Assembly: GCA_032716605.1 (NCBI GenBank)
Contig: CM064573.1
Span: forward strand, 3,350,792 to 3,414,791
Length of the DNA: 64,000 nucleotides
Origin: Paralithodes platypus
Taxonomy: Eukaryota > Arthropoda > Malacostraca > Decapoda > Lithodidae
Direction of reading: 5' to 3'
A program made the position numbers and the translations under genes. This document shows, one piece after another, positions 1 through 11,900 of this stretch. How positions within the stretch are numbered: the first letter of the stretch is position 1; each line of letters starts with the position of its first letter. The notes beneath the pieces were generated by a model, which searched no databases, was not told where the DNA came from, and saw only the letters and a program-made list of their open reading frames with translations.

Positions 1-145
1 GTCAGGTTTATCAGTGTCTTCACCCTTATACTTCAAATAGATCCTTCCTGAAGTGTAGTCTACTGATAGTCTAAACATAGTAGTCTAAAAATAGTCTACT
101 GATAGCCAGAATAAACTGTCGTAATGCGTCCCAATCTTCCGAGCG

Positions 146-531
146 TTAAGGGGGGTCACCGGCTTTTTTTGTTATCTTTCTCTCCTTTTTTCTCTTTCCC
201 TGGCTTGTATCCATTCATCCCCACTCAGCCAACTGTTTTAAGACGTTTATCCCCATCCAGGTGTCGATTTCTTCCTGACGAGCGATAGCGAGCCAGCATT
301 GTATGGAGAAATCCGGCTTCGCCGGAGACATTTTTCTATCGAAAAATTTACAAATTTAGCTTGCTGACAAAACAAAAATATATATATACTGGCTCGCTAC
401 CGCTCGCCAGGAAAATATTGACCCTGGATGGCGGTAAACGTCTTAAAACAGTAGGCTGAATGGGGCCGAATGGATACAAACCAAAGAGAGTTGGAGAAAA
501 AGATATAAAAAAGCGAGATGGGCTCCCTTAA
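146..531 (+). repeat. Foldback element F, copy 1
   Basis: The two halves are complementary: the left half runs from TTAAGGGGGG through ggcttgtatccattc, and the right half returns gaatggatacaa and ends CTCCCTTAA. The ends therefore carry TTAA, as in TTAA-targeting DNA transposons. The core contains the family signature gcgagcgatagcgagcc. Other copies are at 1007-1378 (inverted) and 62623-63190. No coding capacity; a non-autonomous DNA element is my inference. Confidence 0.7.
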
Positions 532-742
532 GATTGTAATATAGCATTGTAAGTACCGGTATTATATATAAACATGTACAGTTACCCACATAAGTTCTGT
601 TCCTCTTCGTGATCTTAATATACATAGAAATATTATATACTGCACATGATTGAATTACGAGCGTGGATTCTTATGCAGTGGGTAATTAATTTGATTAGTT
701 AACTGATAATTAATAGAAGCCACACTCGCAATTGACCACTTG

Positions 743-942
743 CGAGTTTCAGGCTATAAGGAAGTTGGAGCCGTGGCCATCAATATTTATCAGAACTATC
801 AGCTAAAATACGGTCATAATACATATAAAAATACAAACACGAAATTGATCATACTTTTTATACATCAGAAACTCACATTATTATTGTATTTACCTTTAGA
901 ATCTATGTTCACCACTCCAACTTCCTTATAGCCTGAAACTCG
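743..942. repeat. MITE N, copy 1 (200 bp, 28-bp terminal inverted repeats)
   Basis: Perfect 28-bp inverted ends: cgagtttcaggctataagg at 743 onward, and its complement ending at 942. A second copy lies at about 49594-49790, just after a PANK exon. The similarity continues a little outside the left end (caattgaccac), so the true terminus may be near 730. There is no ORF of note. Superfamily not assigned. Confidence 0.75.
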
Positions 943-1006
943 TCAATTTATTCCTGCCATTTTACTTCCACCCATAAGATCATGGCGAGGAATAGAACTT
1001 ACGTGG

Positions 1007-1378
1007 TTAAGGGGGCCCACCTCGCTGTTTTCTCTTTATCTCCCTCTCTTTTTGGCTTGTATCCATTCGGCCTCATTCAGCATACTGTTGTACAAAGTTT
1101 ACCCCCATCCAGGTGTCAATATTTTCCTGGCGAGCGGTAGCGAGCCAGCATATATATATTTTTGTTTTGACAGCAAGCTAAATTTTTACATTTTTCGATA
1201 GAAAAATTTCTCCGGCGAAGCCAGATTTCTCCATACAATGCTGGCTCGCTATCGCTAGCCAGGAAGAAATCGACACCTGGATGGGGCTAAACTTCTTAAA
1301 ACATTTGGCTGAATGGGGCCGAATGGATACAAGCCAGGGAAAGAGAGAAAGATAAAAAAAAAAGCCGGTAACCCCCCT
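1007..1378 (-). repeat. Foldback element F, copy 2, inverted
   Basis: Starts TTAAGGGGGCCCACC and ends near gccggtaacccccc. It carries the same gcgagcggtagcgagcc core as 146-531 in the opposite orientation. Flanking sequence is also inverted: about 578-620 resembles the complement of about 970-1005, so the two F copies belong to a larger inverted arrangement around MITE N. Confidence 0.65.
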
Positions 1379-1730
1379 GAACTGTACACTTATGTAAATT
1401 TAGATATTTAAATTATCATATATATAAATTAGCCATAATCAATAATAGGAAGCGAGATAATGTTTTTAGATGTCCTGTACAGATATTGTTGTTATGAATT
1501 TTATAAAAGTCCATTCAATATATTTGGCTATAAAAACTTAGTAATTTCTGAGTAATTAAGATAGGGATAATTCAGTTTCTGGCCAGCTTTAAATAATACG
1601 ACTATAATGTATAGGACGTTATTGTATTATGCAATAAAAACATGTTATATCATTGTGTGTTTTGATTATCCATATATTTTGTTTCTTCTATATTCCAACT
1701 ACTCCCTCTCGGGAATAGGCTGAGAGCCTG
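1379..1730. other. AT-rich spacer, no feature seen
   Basis: No ORF, repeat pairing or regulatory motif that I can support. Confidence 0.5.
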
Positions 1731-1734
1731 TACA

Positions 1735-1960
1735 TTCAACCGTACAGTTTGCCGCACATATTCCATTTCTCAACCATACGACCAAATCATAACTTGGCAG
1801 CGCTGCACCCACCTCCCCAACCCCCTTCCCTCATTCCACCTCCTACCAATAGTGGAAGTTAGGAGGTGGAGTGAGGGAGGGGGGTTGGGGAAGTGGGTGC
1901 AGTGATGCCAAATCACGACCCAAACGGAATAGAATATGTGCGGCAAACTGTACATACAGT
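1735..1960. repeat. Imperfect hairpin of about 225 bp
   Basis: The left arm (about 1740-1853: gtttgccgcacatattcc, then cacccacctccccaaccccc) is complementary to the right arm (about 1858-1955: ggttggggaagtgggtgc, then atgtgcggcaaactgtac). Only about 5 bases separate the arms. Probably a foldback or MITE insertion. No coding sequence. Confidence 0.65.
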
Positions 1961-1984
1961 ACAACGGTGAAGCCCGTGAGGTCT

Positions 1985-3335
1985 CGCTCCAGTCTTAAGC
2001 AAGTGTCCCACTATGCCGATTTAAGTGCCGACGCTCCACGACTTAAGGAGTGGCGATACAAGGGGGAGACCTCTGCCGAGTATCGTGGGTGATCAAGGGA
2101 CGGGACGCCCACGGCGGGCAGTATGGACGGGCACGCTGCCTAACGGCAACTGGACGGGGTCGAGCGGCAACCATGCAAGACCTAAGGAAGATAAATGTTG
2201 CCGCTGGGGCGGCGTCATGCGCCGTAGCGCGCAAACTGGTTGGCGACAATGATCCTGACGAGCGGCGCCTATAGGAGGTTAGGGCGGCGCCGATAGATAC
2301 TACGGCGGCGATGGACAGCCACCCTGTCACACTGAACCCCTACTCAGTCACACTTGATCCCGACCGAGGCAAACCGGTCCGTCGGAGGCGACGTTTGTGT
2401 GTGTGTGTGTGAAGTGGGGGGGGGGGTATTAAGCTTGAGGTCTAGGGAGGAAACTAAAAGCACAATAAAAAGATCCATAAATTAGCAAATAAATACGCCC
2501 ATCTCCCCTTAATTAAGTGGTTCTTTGAGTAATTGGTAAAACAAGGCCATCTATAGTTAACCCATTCAGTACCGGTGACGTCTTTCTCGTTATAGTCTGG
2601 CTATTAGGTTATTGTATTATGCTTATGAAGGGCCTGTGGCAATCACAAGACTTCCATTCCTCTCATTTATCTCTTAACTCCCATAGACTGTTCTTAAGCT
2701 GCATAAAATCATCTAAGTATGGCAGAACTAAGGCAAAACAGACGCCACCGCTATTGAAAGGGTTTATAGATAGTCACTCGTTGATGGGATCGGATTAAGG
2801 GGACAGTGGTGATTTTTGGGGTCTATTTATTTATATATTCATTTATTTTTTAGTTTCCTCGCTAGACCTCCATCAAGCTTAAAAAAAAAAACACCCCCGA
2901 AACCCTCTTATCAACGATGTCCCGTGCGACGTTGCCAGGTCGCAGACTCACGGTATGCCTTCCCCCTATGACGCCGCCTGGGCATTACCGGGTCGCTGCC
3001 TGACGGCGACCTACCTTATAGCGGCGTCTGGCGCAGACAGGCCGGCGCCCTTGTACCGTCTGACGCCTACTGGACGCCGCCTGACTCCGCCAGCCTACCG
3101 TCCCCGTCCCGTCCATTTACCAGCCGCCGACTCAACTCATGAGAGTTGTGCGTGTCGAACTTTTCCTGAGGCCCCTGACGACCTCTCCCGACGGCTCTCT
3201 TGAGTCGGCGCCCACCCACGTCGCGCGGCGATGTAGGCAAAGACCTGCTCCCGACCCTTAAGTCGTGGAGCGTCGGCACTTAAATCGGCATAGTGTGACA
3301 CTTGCTTAAGGAGTGAGACATGTGAAGCACGTTTA
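1985..3335. repeat. GC-rich inverted pair with AT-rich centre
   Basis: About 1993-2047 (cactatgccgatttaagtgc, then cgctccacgacttaagg) is repeated in inverse at about 3259-3318. Both arms are unusually GC-rich (rich in gacgcc and ggcgac words) compared with the flanks. The centre holds a TTAA MITE (2557-2766) and relics of element G (about 2430-2515 and 2795-2890). ORFs in the GC-rich arms look like composition artefacts. Identity unknown. Confidence 0.5.
2557..2766. repeat. TTAA MITE P, decayed copy
   Basis: Left end TTAACCCATTCAGTACCGG followed by tgacgtc. The right end (gacgccaccgctattgaaaggg) is a degraded complement of it. Interior words (gctgcataaaatcatctaa) match better copies at 59253-59468 and 62407-62626. 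The TTAA ends and TTAACCC start resemble piggyBac-type elements. Confidence 0.6.
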
Positions 3336-3492
3336 GATGCAACCAGCCCCCACTATCTTGCCTTCTCTCTCTCTTAACCTCCTCAGCACTATGACGTAAT
3401 TATTATCATATGCTGGAATTACCATACCTCTAGGACAGAAAGGGGTAAATGCAATCTCAATTAACCCTCTGAATAACCTAATCCTTCATATG

Positions 3493-3707
3493 CTATAGTC
3501 TATTCTCTGTAAGTAGGCGAGCAATCATGACCTCTATCCTCTCTAACTCAAAAAAGGCTAGAGCAAATTGGCTATACATTTTCACATCTATTCCTTGACG
3601 GACTCTCCCCAAATGGTAGACATATTAGCTCGATAACTCGAGTAATTTTTGAGTTACAGAAGTTAGAGGTAATGATTTTTCGCCTACTTACAGCGAATAG
3701 ACTATAG
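3493..3707. repeat. Foldback MITE Q, copy 1 (215 bp)
   Basis: Begins and ends with CTATAGTCTATT and its complement. The arms pair over most of the length (gtaagtaggcgagcaatcatg against the end of the element). A same-length inverted copy is at 48091-48305. Partial relatives lie near 3985-4045 and 60215-60320. Confidence 0.75.
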
Positions 3708-4420
3708 TTCTGAGAATTGGGCTTCACTGATGTTGTAGCATTAAACAAATTGAAACTACCTAGTTGGCCAAAAAGCTATGTTTTTCTTTCTTTATACTCA
3801 CTTCTGATCGGCTGTGGTAGCTATCACCTTTATTACTACCTTCTCTAGATAGCATTCTTTGTTTGCCTTTTCGATTTTTTCATTTACATCTTTATCCCTT
3901 TAAAATGTCTACAAAGCTGGTTAAGTATTTTATCGTGTGTGTCTGTGTGTGTGTGTTATATACTGTACCATGTTCCAAATTAGTGGTCCAGAAATCGTGA
4001 CACCTAACCTCTGTAACTCAAAAAGGGCTATACCAATAGTAAGCCCTTTCCCTTTAGAATAGCACCGAGGGTAAAATTTATGAATTAGTTTATCATTAAA
4101 ATACATTTATAGAAAACGGATAGTTGTAAACAATAATAAATTATACGGAGTACCTATTCTATTTGTTCTGTGTTTGTTATTCGCTGTATAGTTAAACTTA
4201 TAATTATCATGCCCTTTCAACCTCATCAATACCTGCAAGACATATAGACTATCAATAATGGGTGATTATGTTTCCATATTATAAGATGGAAAATAAATGT
4301 TTCTACTTTGCAGCACGAGTGGTAATTATATATAATTATGACTGGTAAAATATATGAAAATATATGGAGAACAAAGCCTACACAGGCTCAGACAAGAGGT
4401 AAAATCGAAGCTTGAGGGAT
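3708..4420. other. AT-rich spacer with a partial MITE Q relic
   Basis: About 3985-4045 repeats MITE Q core words (tcgtgacacctaacctctg). The rest shows only AT-rich sequence and short GT runs near 3935-3957. No gene seen. Confidence 0.4.
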
Positions 4421-4505
4421 ATGCAAAGACGTCACGTGACCGTCTCAGCTCAGTATCAACCAATCACAAGCAAAGACGACCTAAACAAACAGTGACGTCA
4501 TAAAT
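4421..4505. promoter_or_regulatory. Cluster of promoter-like motifs (CRE, E-box, CCAAT)
   Basis: Within 85 bp there is a CACGTG E-box (4433-4438) overlapping gacgtcacgtgac, a CCAAT box (about 4460-4464) and a consensus CRE, TGACGTCA (4493-4500). The cluster is distinct from its AT-rich surroundings and not part of a repeat I recognise. It could be a promoter or enhancer. The nearest recognised exon is 30 kb downstream, so no target is assigned. Confidence 0.25.
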
Positions 4506-5500
4506 CAGAATTACCCCTTTGCAAAATTGCAATAGTATATTTTGAGAAGATTATTTCACTTTGATACCACTTGTGCGATAGCTGTATTAAATAGTATATA
4601 TTTATTAGAACAAATTAATGAAAATGTGAAACGGGGTCATTATGAGGATAATTATAGAGTAAATGTAAGGAGGGTTGGCTATCCTGCTGGCGTAAGAGCA
4701 AAGCCATCTCTAGGGAAATTCCCCACGCATTTCGTAGTAGTCGCCATTCTGAAGACCTAGCGTTTGAAACCATCGTTATTTTCAAGAAGTTCATAGTTTC
4801 CAAAGTATTTTATGTTGTGTTATTTGACATGGTATGTAAATTATTCCACAATGAACGTCTGTAAATAACAGGAACCCTGGAAAAATAAACCTTCGGTATG
4901 CAGCATGGCCTTTAAATCTCGATAAGGCCAAAACTATCTATAGATGACTGGTGTACGAGCAACTTACAGTATTGCCAATGTAGCAGCTGTTATGTGATAT
5001 CTCGAGGTATTTACTCTATTTTAGCATTTCGTTATTTATACTAAGCTGCATGAATTATAAGATATTTTCGATATTTTCGCTATATCTTAGTGATTCCATA
5101 TAAACTGTAATGTGTTTTCCAGCTGAATATTGGCTGTTTTACTAACTAGCAACTTTGAGAAGTAATCTAGCGTAATTTGTGATGACACTTGGTAATACTG
5201 ACGGCCGGGATCAGCAGCACATCAGCTGCCTGGGTGGCACTTGAAGTTGTCGGCACCTCCACATGAGGGTTACATGTTACCCTTCTTCAGACCACCAACA
5301 CAACACCTCAGTAGTCAAAACCACGGATTTAGTGTGTGAGTATGGATGCTGAGTAGTTTATTATACTTAGTTTCATTTTATAATATAATAAATAAGGTAA
5401 TATCCCGTAATTAGGTAATGTGAGGACGTAATAATGTCATAATAAAAGAGAACGGATCATCAGAGGTCAGCTGCAACTATCTTACCCTGCCGTCTAGGAG
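4506..5500. other. Unannotated spacer
   Basis: No coding sequence or clear repeat. About 5200-5345 is less AT-rich and ends in gtgtgtgagtatgg, which contains a donor-like GTGAGT. An untranslated exon is possible but unsupported. Confidence 0.3.
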
Positions 5501-5504
5501 GTCT

Positions 5505-6110
5505 GCTATATAATGTGCGGTAAATGTACAGGAGACGCAACAATATAAGCTAGGTAACAAATTTCTAATGGTAGTTTTGGGTTCCTATCATCATATGCTT
5601 CATTTCTAGGCTAGGCCTATATACTTTTTATCCCCCGGGAAAAAAACAAAATCTTGGGATTTTTCATTTTGGTAATTGTTTAGTGTATGGCCTCCTCCTA
5701 AAGAAAATGGGGTCAATATACAGGAGGCGCTACAATATACTGTAGGTAGCAAAATTATAATGATAGTTTTGGGTTCCTATCATCATATGCTTCATGTCTA
5801 TATACTTTTTATCCCCGGGGAAAAAAAAAAAAAATCTTGGGTTTTTTATTTTGTTCTTTGATTTTATTATATATTTTTTTTTTATTAACCTAACCAAAAA
5901 ACCTAACTTAACCTAGATGTATTTGGGGGCTATTAGGTTAGGTTAGGTTAGGTTAGGTGTTTTTGGTTAGGTTAATGACCAAAACAAAAAATCCCAAGAT
6001 TTATTTATTTTTTTCCCCCGGGGATAAAAAGTATATAGAAATGAAGCATATGATGATAGGAACCCAAAACTACCATTAGAATTTTGGGTTCAATGTTATT
6101 TTAATACCAC
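5505..6110. repeat. Foldback element S with direct and inverted copies and a TTAGG centre
   Basis: The block ttttgggttcctatcatcat, atgcttcat, then ccccgggaaaaaa occurs directly at about 5570-5660 and 5762-5835, and inverted at about 6003-6085. The loop holds aacctaacc words and (TTAGG)n at about 5934-5957. A further inverted partial copy lies at 14960-15060. Non-coding foldback transposon by structure. Confidence 0.65.
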
Positions 6111-6398
6111 AAATTTTGTTGATATATTTGAAGATAAATATTGAATCTATATGCTCTAAAGATCATAAGAAAATTTGTTTTAACCCTCGGCAAAACTTAA
6201 TAAAAAAGTATGGTACTAAAATTTATTTTTCGTAACAAGGTTGTCAATACGGTACTTTCAGTCATCGATAGCTCTAAAGATCATATGAAAATGTGTTAAA
6301 CCCTCATAAAAGTCTAATATAAAAGTATGGTACTAACATTTAATTTTCGTAACAAGGTTGTCAATACGGTACTTTCCCGTTATCAGTGTACAATCAAT
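6111..6398. repeat. Diverged repeat shared with 15100-15580
   Basis: Two local copies of gatcatatgaaaat, then taaaccctc, then aaaagtatggtactaa (about 6165-6235 and 6283-6345). The reverse complement recurs around 15100-15180 and 15440-15580. Non-coding. Confidence 0.5.
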
Positions 6399-7110
6399 CT
6401 GAAGATTGCAGAGTAAACACCATAGACTTCATCGACTTTTTTTTTACCTTCGTATAATCGACAGCCAATTTTTTATTTTTTTATTAAGGGATTAGTACTC
6501 AACCAGCGGGGGTGTGGGGGCGGCAGCCCCCACCCATAATACTAGGTTAGGTTAGGTAAGGTTGTTAGGTTAGGCTAATGTCTTTTCAAATCACTATCGG
6601 GGAGCGAGCGTGTCTCAACATCGATTGATAGGCCAAATGGGGAAAATAGGTTTTCCCGAGATTTCTAATTAATTACAAACACTATATATTGATGCAAATT
6701 ACCAATTTTGTTTATAAAAAACACTCGGAAAATTTGTGGTATTAAAATAAAAAAAATACGAATTTGGTAATTCTGCATAACTACTACTCCTGTTATTTTA
6801 GGTTTTCTTTATTTTCTTTATGTATTTTAATGCATTGCAAGTGTGTATTTTATTGTTACAAAGTGCGGAAAGCACTTTTTATTAGCATTTGCTTTGTTAA
6901 TTGTAATTATTCAGATACCCCAACAATCTAGTAGTTTACTCGATTTAGTAAACTTTGAAAAGACATTAGCCTAACCTAACAACCTTACCTAACCTTACCT
7001 AGTATTATGGGTGGGGGCTGCCGCCCCCACACCCCCGCTGATTAGGTATTAAAACTATACAACATTTATGGGATAAAGTCTATGGTGTTTACTCTGCAAT
7101 CTTCAGCTTT
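6399..7110. repeat. Foldback element with telomere-like (TTAGG) arms
   Basis: Inverted arms: 6399-6440 (gaagattgcagagtaaacac) against about 7073-7110, and 6485-6587 (cagcgggggtgtgggggcgg, then ggttaggttagg) against about 6955-7047. The tract ggttaggttaggtaaggttg lies inside both arms. A third arm copy is at 12885-12990. The TTAGG-like tract belongs to the repeat and does not mark a chromosome end. Confidence 0.65.
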
Positions 7111-8380
7111 GGCTGTCGAGAACAGGAAAGTACCATTAAAAATTTACCGACTTCTTGTAGGTTAAGCTCCACTCTGATTGGCTACTAAACATCGGGGAGG
7201 AGCCTCCAAGGAGACTAGAATGTAAACAAAGTGTCCTGGACTGGCTGTACAAAAATAACTCTGATAATGTTATAGGGGAGTGAAAATCAAATTGACAAAA
7301 TAAGAAAAGTAGCATTTATCCGCACATCAGTAATGTCCCCGGAGTAAGGTAAGAGCAAAAAATAATAATTCCACGAGACAGGAATCCCGTAATCGAGGAG
7401 TAGTTGTTCTGCAGAATACCCACGAATTTTGCTACCTATATTGTAGCGCCTCCTGTAGGCTATAGGCTATTGACCGAAAATGGATTTTTGAGCACAGACT
7501 AAACCAAAAGTTCACTAGGCCTACTGTATTTACATAGCTGGGCCGGTATTTATAAAAGAATTTAAAAATTTCCCTAAAAGTAATTTTAACTAAAAGAAAA
7601 TCCTTAAAAGTTATTCATAAAACATTTAAAAGCAGCTTTTAGTGGAAGCGTTAAGAAAGCTGCCACAACCGCTATTAATAGGTAAGTATAGGCTTCTAAT
7701 TGCATATACTAATTACTATAAAACATTAGGGTAATTATGCAATATTTTGTTATTGTGAAATCAATTATATATTGCTAAATTGAAAGGGTAATATATTTAC
7801 CATACCAAAACAATTGCATACTCCGGTGTGGCAGCATCTGAGATAGTTGCCAAATTCGCAAGTTTACACAATTCGTAAAGTGGGGTAATTTCGGAAATTT
7901 TCCTAGTTTGTTTTTTACAATTTCTCCTGTCTGTAAACACATTGTAGAGATTTAACTAGGTCAAGTGATGTGTAGTGATAATGCGCCGTAATCCAGGAAG
8001 CCTCCTAAAATTATCTCCCATAATATCCTTATCCTTTTCCTAAATATTGTCCGAAGTATTCTTGAAAAGTATGGTAAAAGCGTTTCCATTGTATAATGGC
8101 AATGGCTAATTACATATTATCGCCAAAGTCCGAAGTTATGACCGCAGTCCGAAATCACCCCAGTTTACAGTAATTTGCGAAAAAATAGGGTGCAAATAGG
8201 CTACTTAAATTGGTCTCGGATGTTATGAAATAGGCATATCTTGTGACAATCGAAAGTAAAAGTAAAACTAGAGAAGCTGTTGAACAAGACATATCAAGTA
8301 ATTATATTGAGGACTTAAGCTTTGAAAATGCCAGAACAATTTTTATGACGGACAAGAATGATAGAAGTAAAAGAAAACTT
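7111..8380. other. AT-rich spacer with repeat H fragment
   Basis: About 7535-7650 (ggccggtatttataaaagaa, then agcagcttttagtgg) is repeated inverted at 22664-22777 and in diverged form at 12405-12580. The rest shows no coding signal. Confidence 0.4.
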
Positions 8381-8384
8381 CAAA

Positions 8385-8600
8385 AACAAATATGAATCTA
8401 ACCTATTGTGCGATATTTGTCAAAATGAAAATTAAAATGAAAATCAAATGCACCTGTTCAACTATGAATCATACAAAGACCTATACAAAGATCTGAGAGG
8501 TAGGGACAACTTGAGGGAAATATTTGAACAAAATGAATTAAAAAGGGTAGCAGAGATTATAAGAACAGTTCTAAAAGGGAGGGAGACTCGTTAATTTGAG
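8385..8600 (+). pseudogene. LINE 3' end relic (zinc-knuckle tail)
   Basis: With one frame change near 8435 this reads LLCDICQNE, then NQMHLFNYESYKDLYKDLRG and a basic helix ending KGRETR and a stop. A CxxC followed by H and a hydrophobic/charged tail is common at the C-terminus of LINE reverse transcriptases. Both the internal stop and the lack of an RT domain mark a decayed fragment. Class not assigned. Confidence 0.4.
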
Positions 8601-8904
8601 AAAAGAAATATATAAGTAATATGAAAATGTTTAACAAATACAAATAACAATAAGGAAACAGCCATCGTTCATAGAACGAACTCCTGGATGGGAGAGTGCG
8701 CCAAAAACAACAACGACAATCTAATATTATATGTTAGTCCTTCTACACTCCTTTAATTTGGTCTATTTGTTAGTGTTCTTCCAACAAGTACAGTATAGGC
8801 GTTTGTCAACGAGGACGCTGGAACTATAGAGGTTGTGGGCGGAGGAGGGGATTTATCCAAGGTTAAGAGATTTAAGAACATAAGAACATAAGATTTTTTT
8901 TTTT

Positions 8905-11900
8905 ATCTCTTCTATCTATCTATCTATTGCCTGACGCCGTGATCCCCGAAGGGGTGGCCACGAACGAACCGCCCCCATGCACCTCTGTCCCCAGTCAGTC
9001 GACGCCCCTCCCCCCAACCAGCACCGCCTTCGTTCATGTACTTCCTCACTCCATCCTTCCACCTCATATTCGGTCTACCTCTCCCCCTCTGTCCCTCCAC
9101 CTCGCTCTCGTACACCCTCTTAGTCATTCTCTCGCTTTCCATACGTTCCATATGGCCGAACCATCTCAAGTTGTTCCTTTTCACACTTTCCAGCACATCT
9201 ACCTCCACACCACACCTCCTTCTTACTTCCTCATTAGTCTGTCTATCTCTCCATGTAACTCCGCACGCACTCCTTAAGTAATTCATTTCCACTGCTCTCA
9301 CTCTTGGTCTGAGTCTCTCAACCAACGTCCATGCTTCGCTTCCGTAAGTCAGTGTCGGGATTACCACACTGTCATGCAAGGACTTCTTCACTTCCATACT
9401 GACCACCCTATTTCTTGTTACTGCTTTTAGCGTTCCTACAACCCTCTTCCCCTGTTGTACCCTCTCCCGCACCTCTTCATCCATAGTCCCATCTTTACTC
9501 AACACACTGCCCAGATACTTAAAAGAGTTGACGATCTCCATAGCCTGACCGTTCAGCTTCACCTCACACTCTGTGACTTCACCCCTTTCGAAGACCATAA
9601 CCTTGCTCTTCCCCGTATTTACCTTCAAATTCCGTTTTTCGCACACTGTTCCAAACTCATTTACCAGACCCTGCAACTCCCATTCATTATCACTCATCAG
9701 AACTGTATCATCCGCAAACAGCAGTATAGGTAGCTTCCACTCAATTCCCTCCCTTTTCAGCGATACACCAACATCCACTGCTCTTGATAGTATTTCTTTC
9801 ATAACTCCATCCATATATACAGTAAACAACCACGGGGACATCACACACCCCTGTTTCAAACCAACATTCAGGTCAAAGAACTCGCTCTGCTCACTCTCCA
9901 CACGTACTGCCGCCTTTGCACCCTCATACATGCTCTTCACTGCTTTCAGCAACTTGCCCTCTACTCCGTATATTCTAAGTACTTTCCACAAACCTTCTCT
10001 ATCCACTCTGTCATAGGCCTTCTCCAAGTCCATAAAGGCAACATACACCTTTTGTTTCTTCTCCAGATACTTCTCCACAACACAATTCAGGGTAAAAATC
10101 TGATCTACACATCCTCTTCCCTTCCTAAAACCTCCCTGCTCGTCGCCTATCCATTTCTCCGTTCTCACTCTCACTCTCTCAATCACTACCCTACTGTATA
10201 CCTTCCCTACTACGCTTAGAAGACATATTCCTCGGTGGTTACCACACACTCCTCTTTCCCCTTTGCCCTTATATAGGGGGACTATTATGCCAGTCTTCCA
10301 GTCATCGGGTGCACTCCCCTTCTCCCATGCTAGTTTGCACATTTTCCATACCCATTCTATCACTATCTCACCACCATACCTCAACATTTCCCCACACACT
10401 CCATCTGTTCCTGGTGCTTTCCCCAACTTCACTCTTTTCATGGCTTCCCACACTTCTGACCTCCTGATCCCCACCTCCTCCTCCACTACTTCTCTTCTTC
10501 TCCCTCCCATACCATATCCAGCTATGTTTGCTGGCTCTTCATTCCTTTCATTTAGCAACTCACTGAAGTACTCCCTCCATCTTTCGACTCTCTCTTGCTT
10601 CTCGGCTAGCATTCTCCCATTCTTATCTTTCACACCCTTACTGTTTCCCTTGCTACCTTCCCTAACTTTCTTGACTTCTTTCCAGAACAGTTTCTTACTC
10701 TCCCTCCATTTTACACTCAGATTCCTTCCAAATTCCTCATCTACTCTTCTCTTACTTTCCTTCACTACTCTCTTCACCACCCTCTTACTCTCCACGTACC
10801 TCGCTCGTTTCTGTCTCTCGGAATCTTCATTCCCTCTACTACCCAACCACTCTCTATATGCTTTCTTCTTTTCTTCCACAGCTATTCTTACCTCTTCTGT
10901 CCACCATGCTGTACCTTTCACTCCCCTCCCTCTTCTCCTCACTCCACACACCTCCTCACATGCTGCACAGATCTCATCCTTAAACACCTTGCTCATCTCC
11001 TCCACTTCCTCCATAACTTCCAGGTCGAACCCACCTAGTCGTCTTTCCACTGCTCTCCTGTACTCCTCCCTGATTTCCTCCTCCTGCAACCTCTCCACCC
11101 TCCTCACCATTCCACCCTCCTCTCGCCTCCCTCCCGCTCTCCTCACCCACTTCTTTTGTATCCTAACCTTAGCTACCACTACATAATGATCAGACAGACC
11201 CCCTCCAATACCCCTATACACCCTAGCATCCATCACAGATTTCTTCATTCGTTCATCCACACATACATAATCAATCAATGACTTTCGTTCCACCACTGTC
11301 TTATCCTTCATCGTCAACATCCGTTTCCACGTGTACCTGTGGATCATTCTGTGTCGGAAGAAGGTGTTGGCTATCCACAGCCTCCTCCCCACACATACGT
11401 CCACAAGTGCACTACCATTCCCATTCACCTCTGATGGTACCCCCCACCCTCCCACCACTCCCTCAACTTTCCTATCACCCACCTTACCATTCATATCCCC
11501 AATCAGAAATATTCTTTCGTTCTTGTCAAACTTCTCCAGGCACGCCTCCACATTCATCCAGAACTCCTCTTTCTTTCTTTCAAGTATATCCTCTGTCGGG
11601 GCATACACGCATACAATCACCCACGTTTGTATTCCTACTTTCATTCTCACCCACACAATCCTTGAACCCACAGACCCATACTCTCTTACACATTCCTTCC
11701 ATTTGCTACTTACAAACAAACATGCACCTTCTCTCGCTGTTCCTTCACTCACTCCAGCACACACACCCATTCCACACTCCCACTCTCTCACATCTGAACC
11801 TTTCCATTTGGTCTCTGTCATTCCACATACATCCAGCCTGGCATTCACTAACACTTCCAGAACCTCTCTCTCTTTTGTGCCATCATTCATGCCACTAACA

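Noticed and set aside
2043..2330. Overlapping ORFs in the GC-rich block 1900-3300
   Set aside because: Open in several frames on both strands, no domain, inside an inverted repeat.
5936..5957. (TTAGG)n as evidence of a chromosome end
   Set aside because: Short, degenerate, repeated in many places and always inside foldback repeats.
10263..11186. 307-aa plus-strand ORF and neighbours at 11278-12110
   Set aside because: Antisense to the intact LINE R protein; open because of that gene's codon composition.
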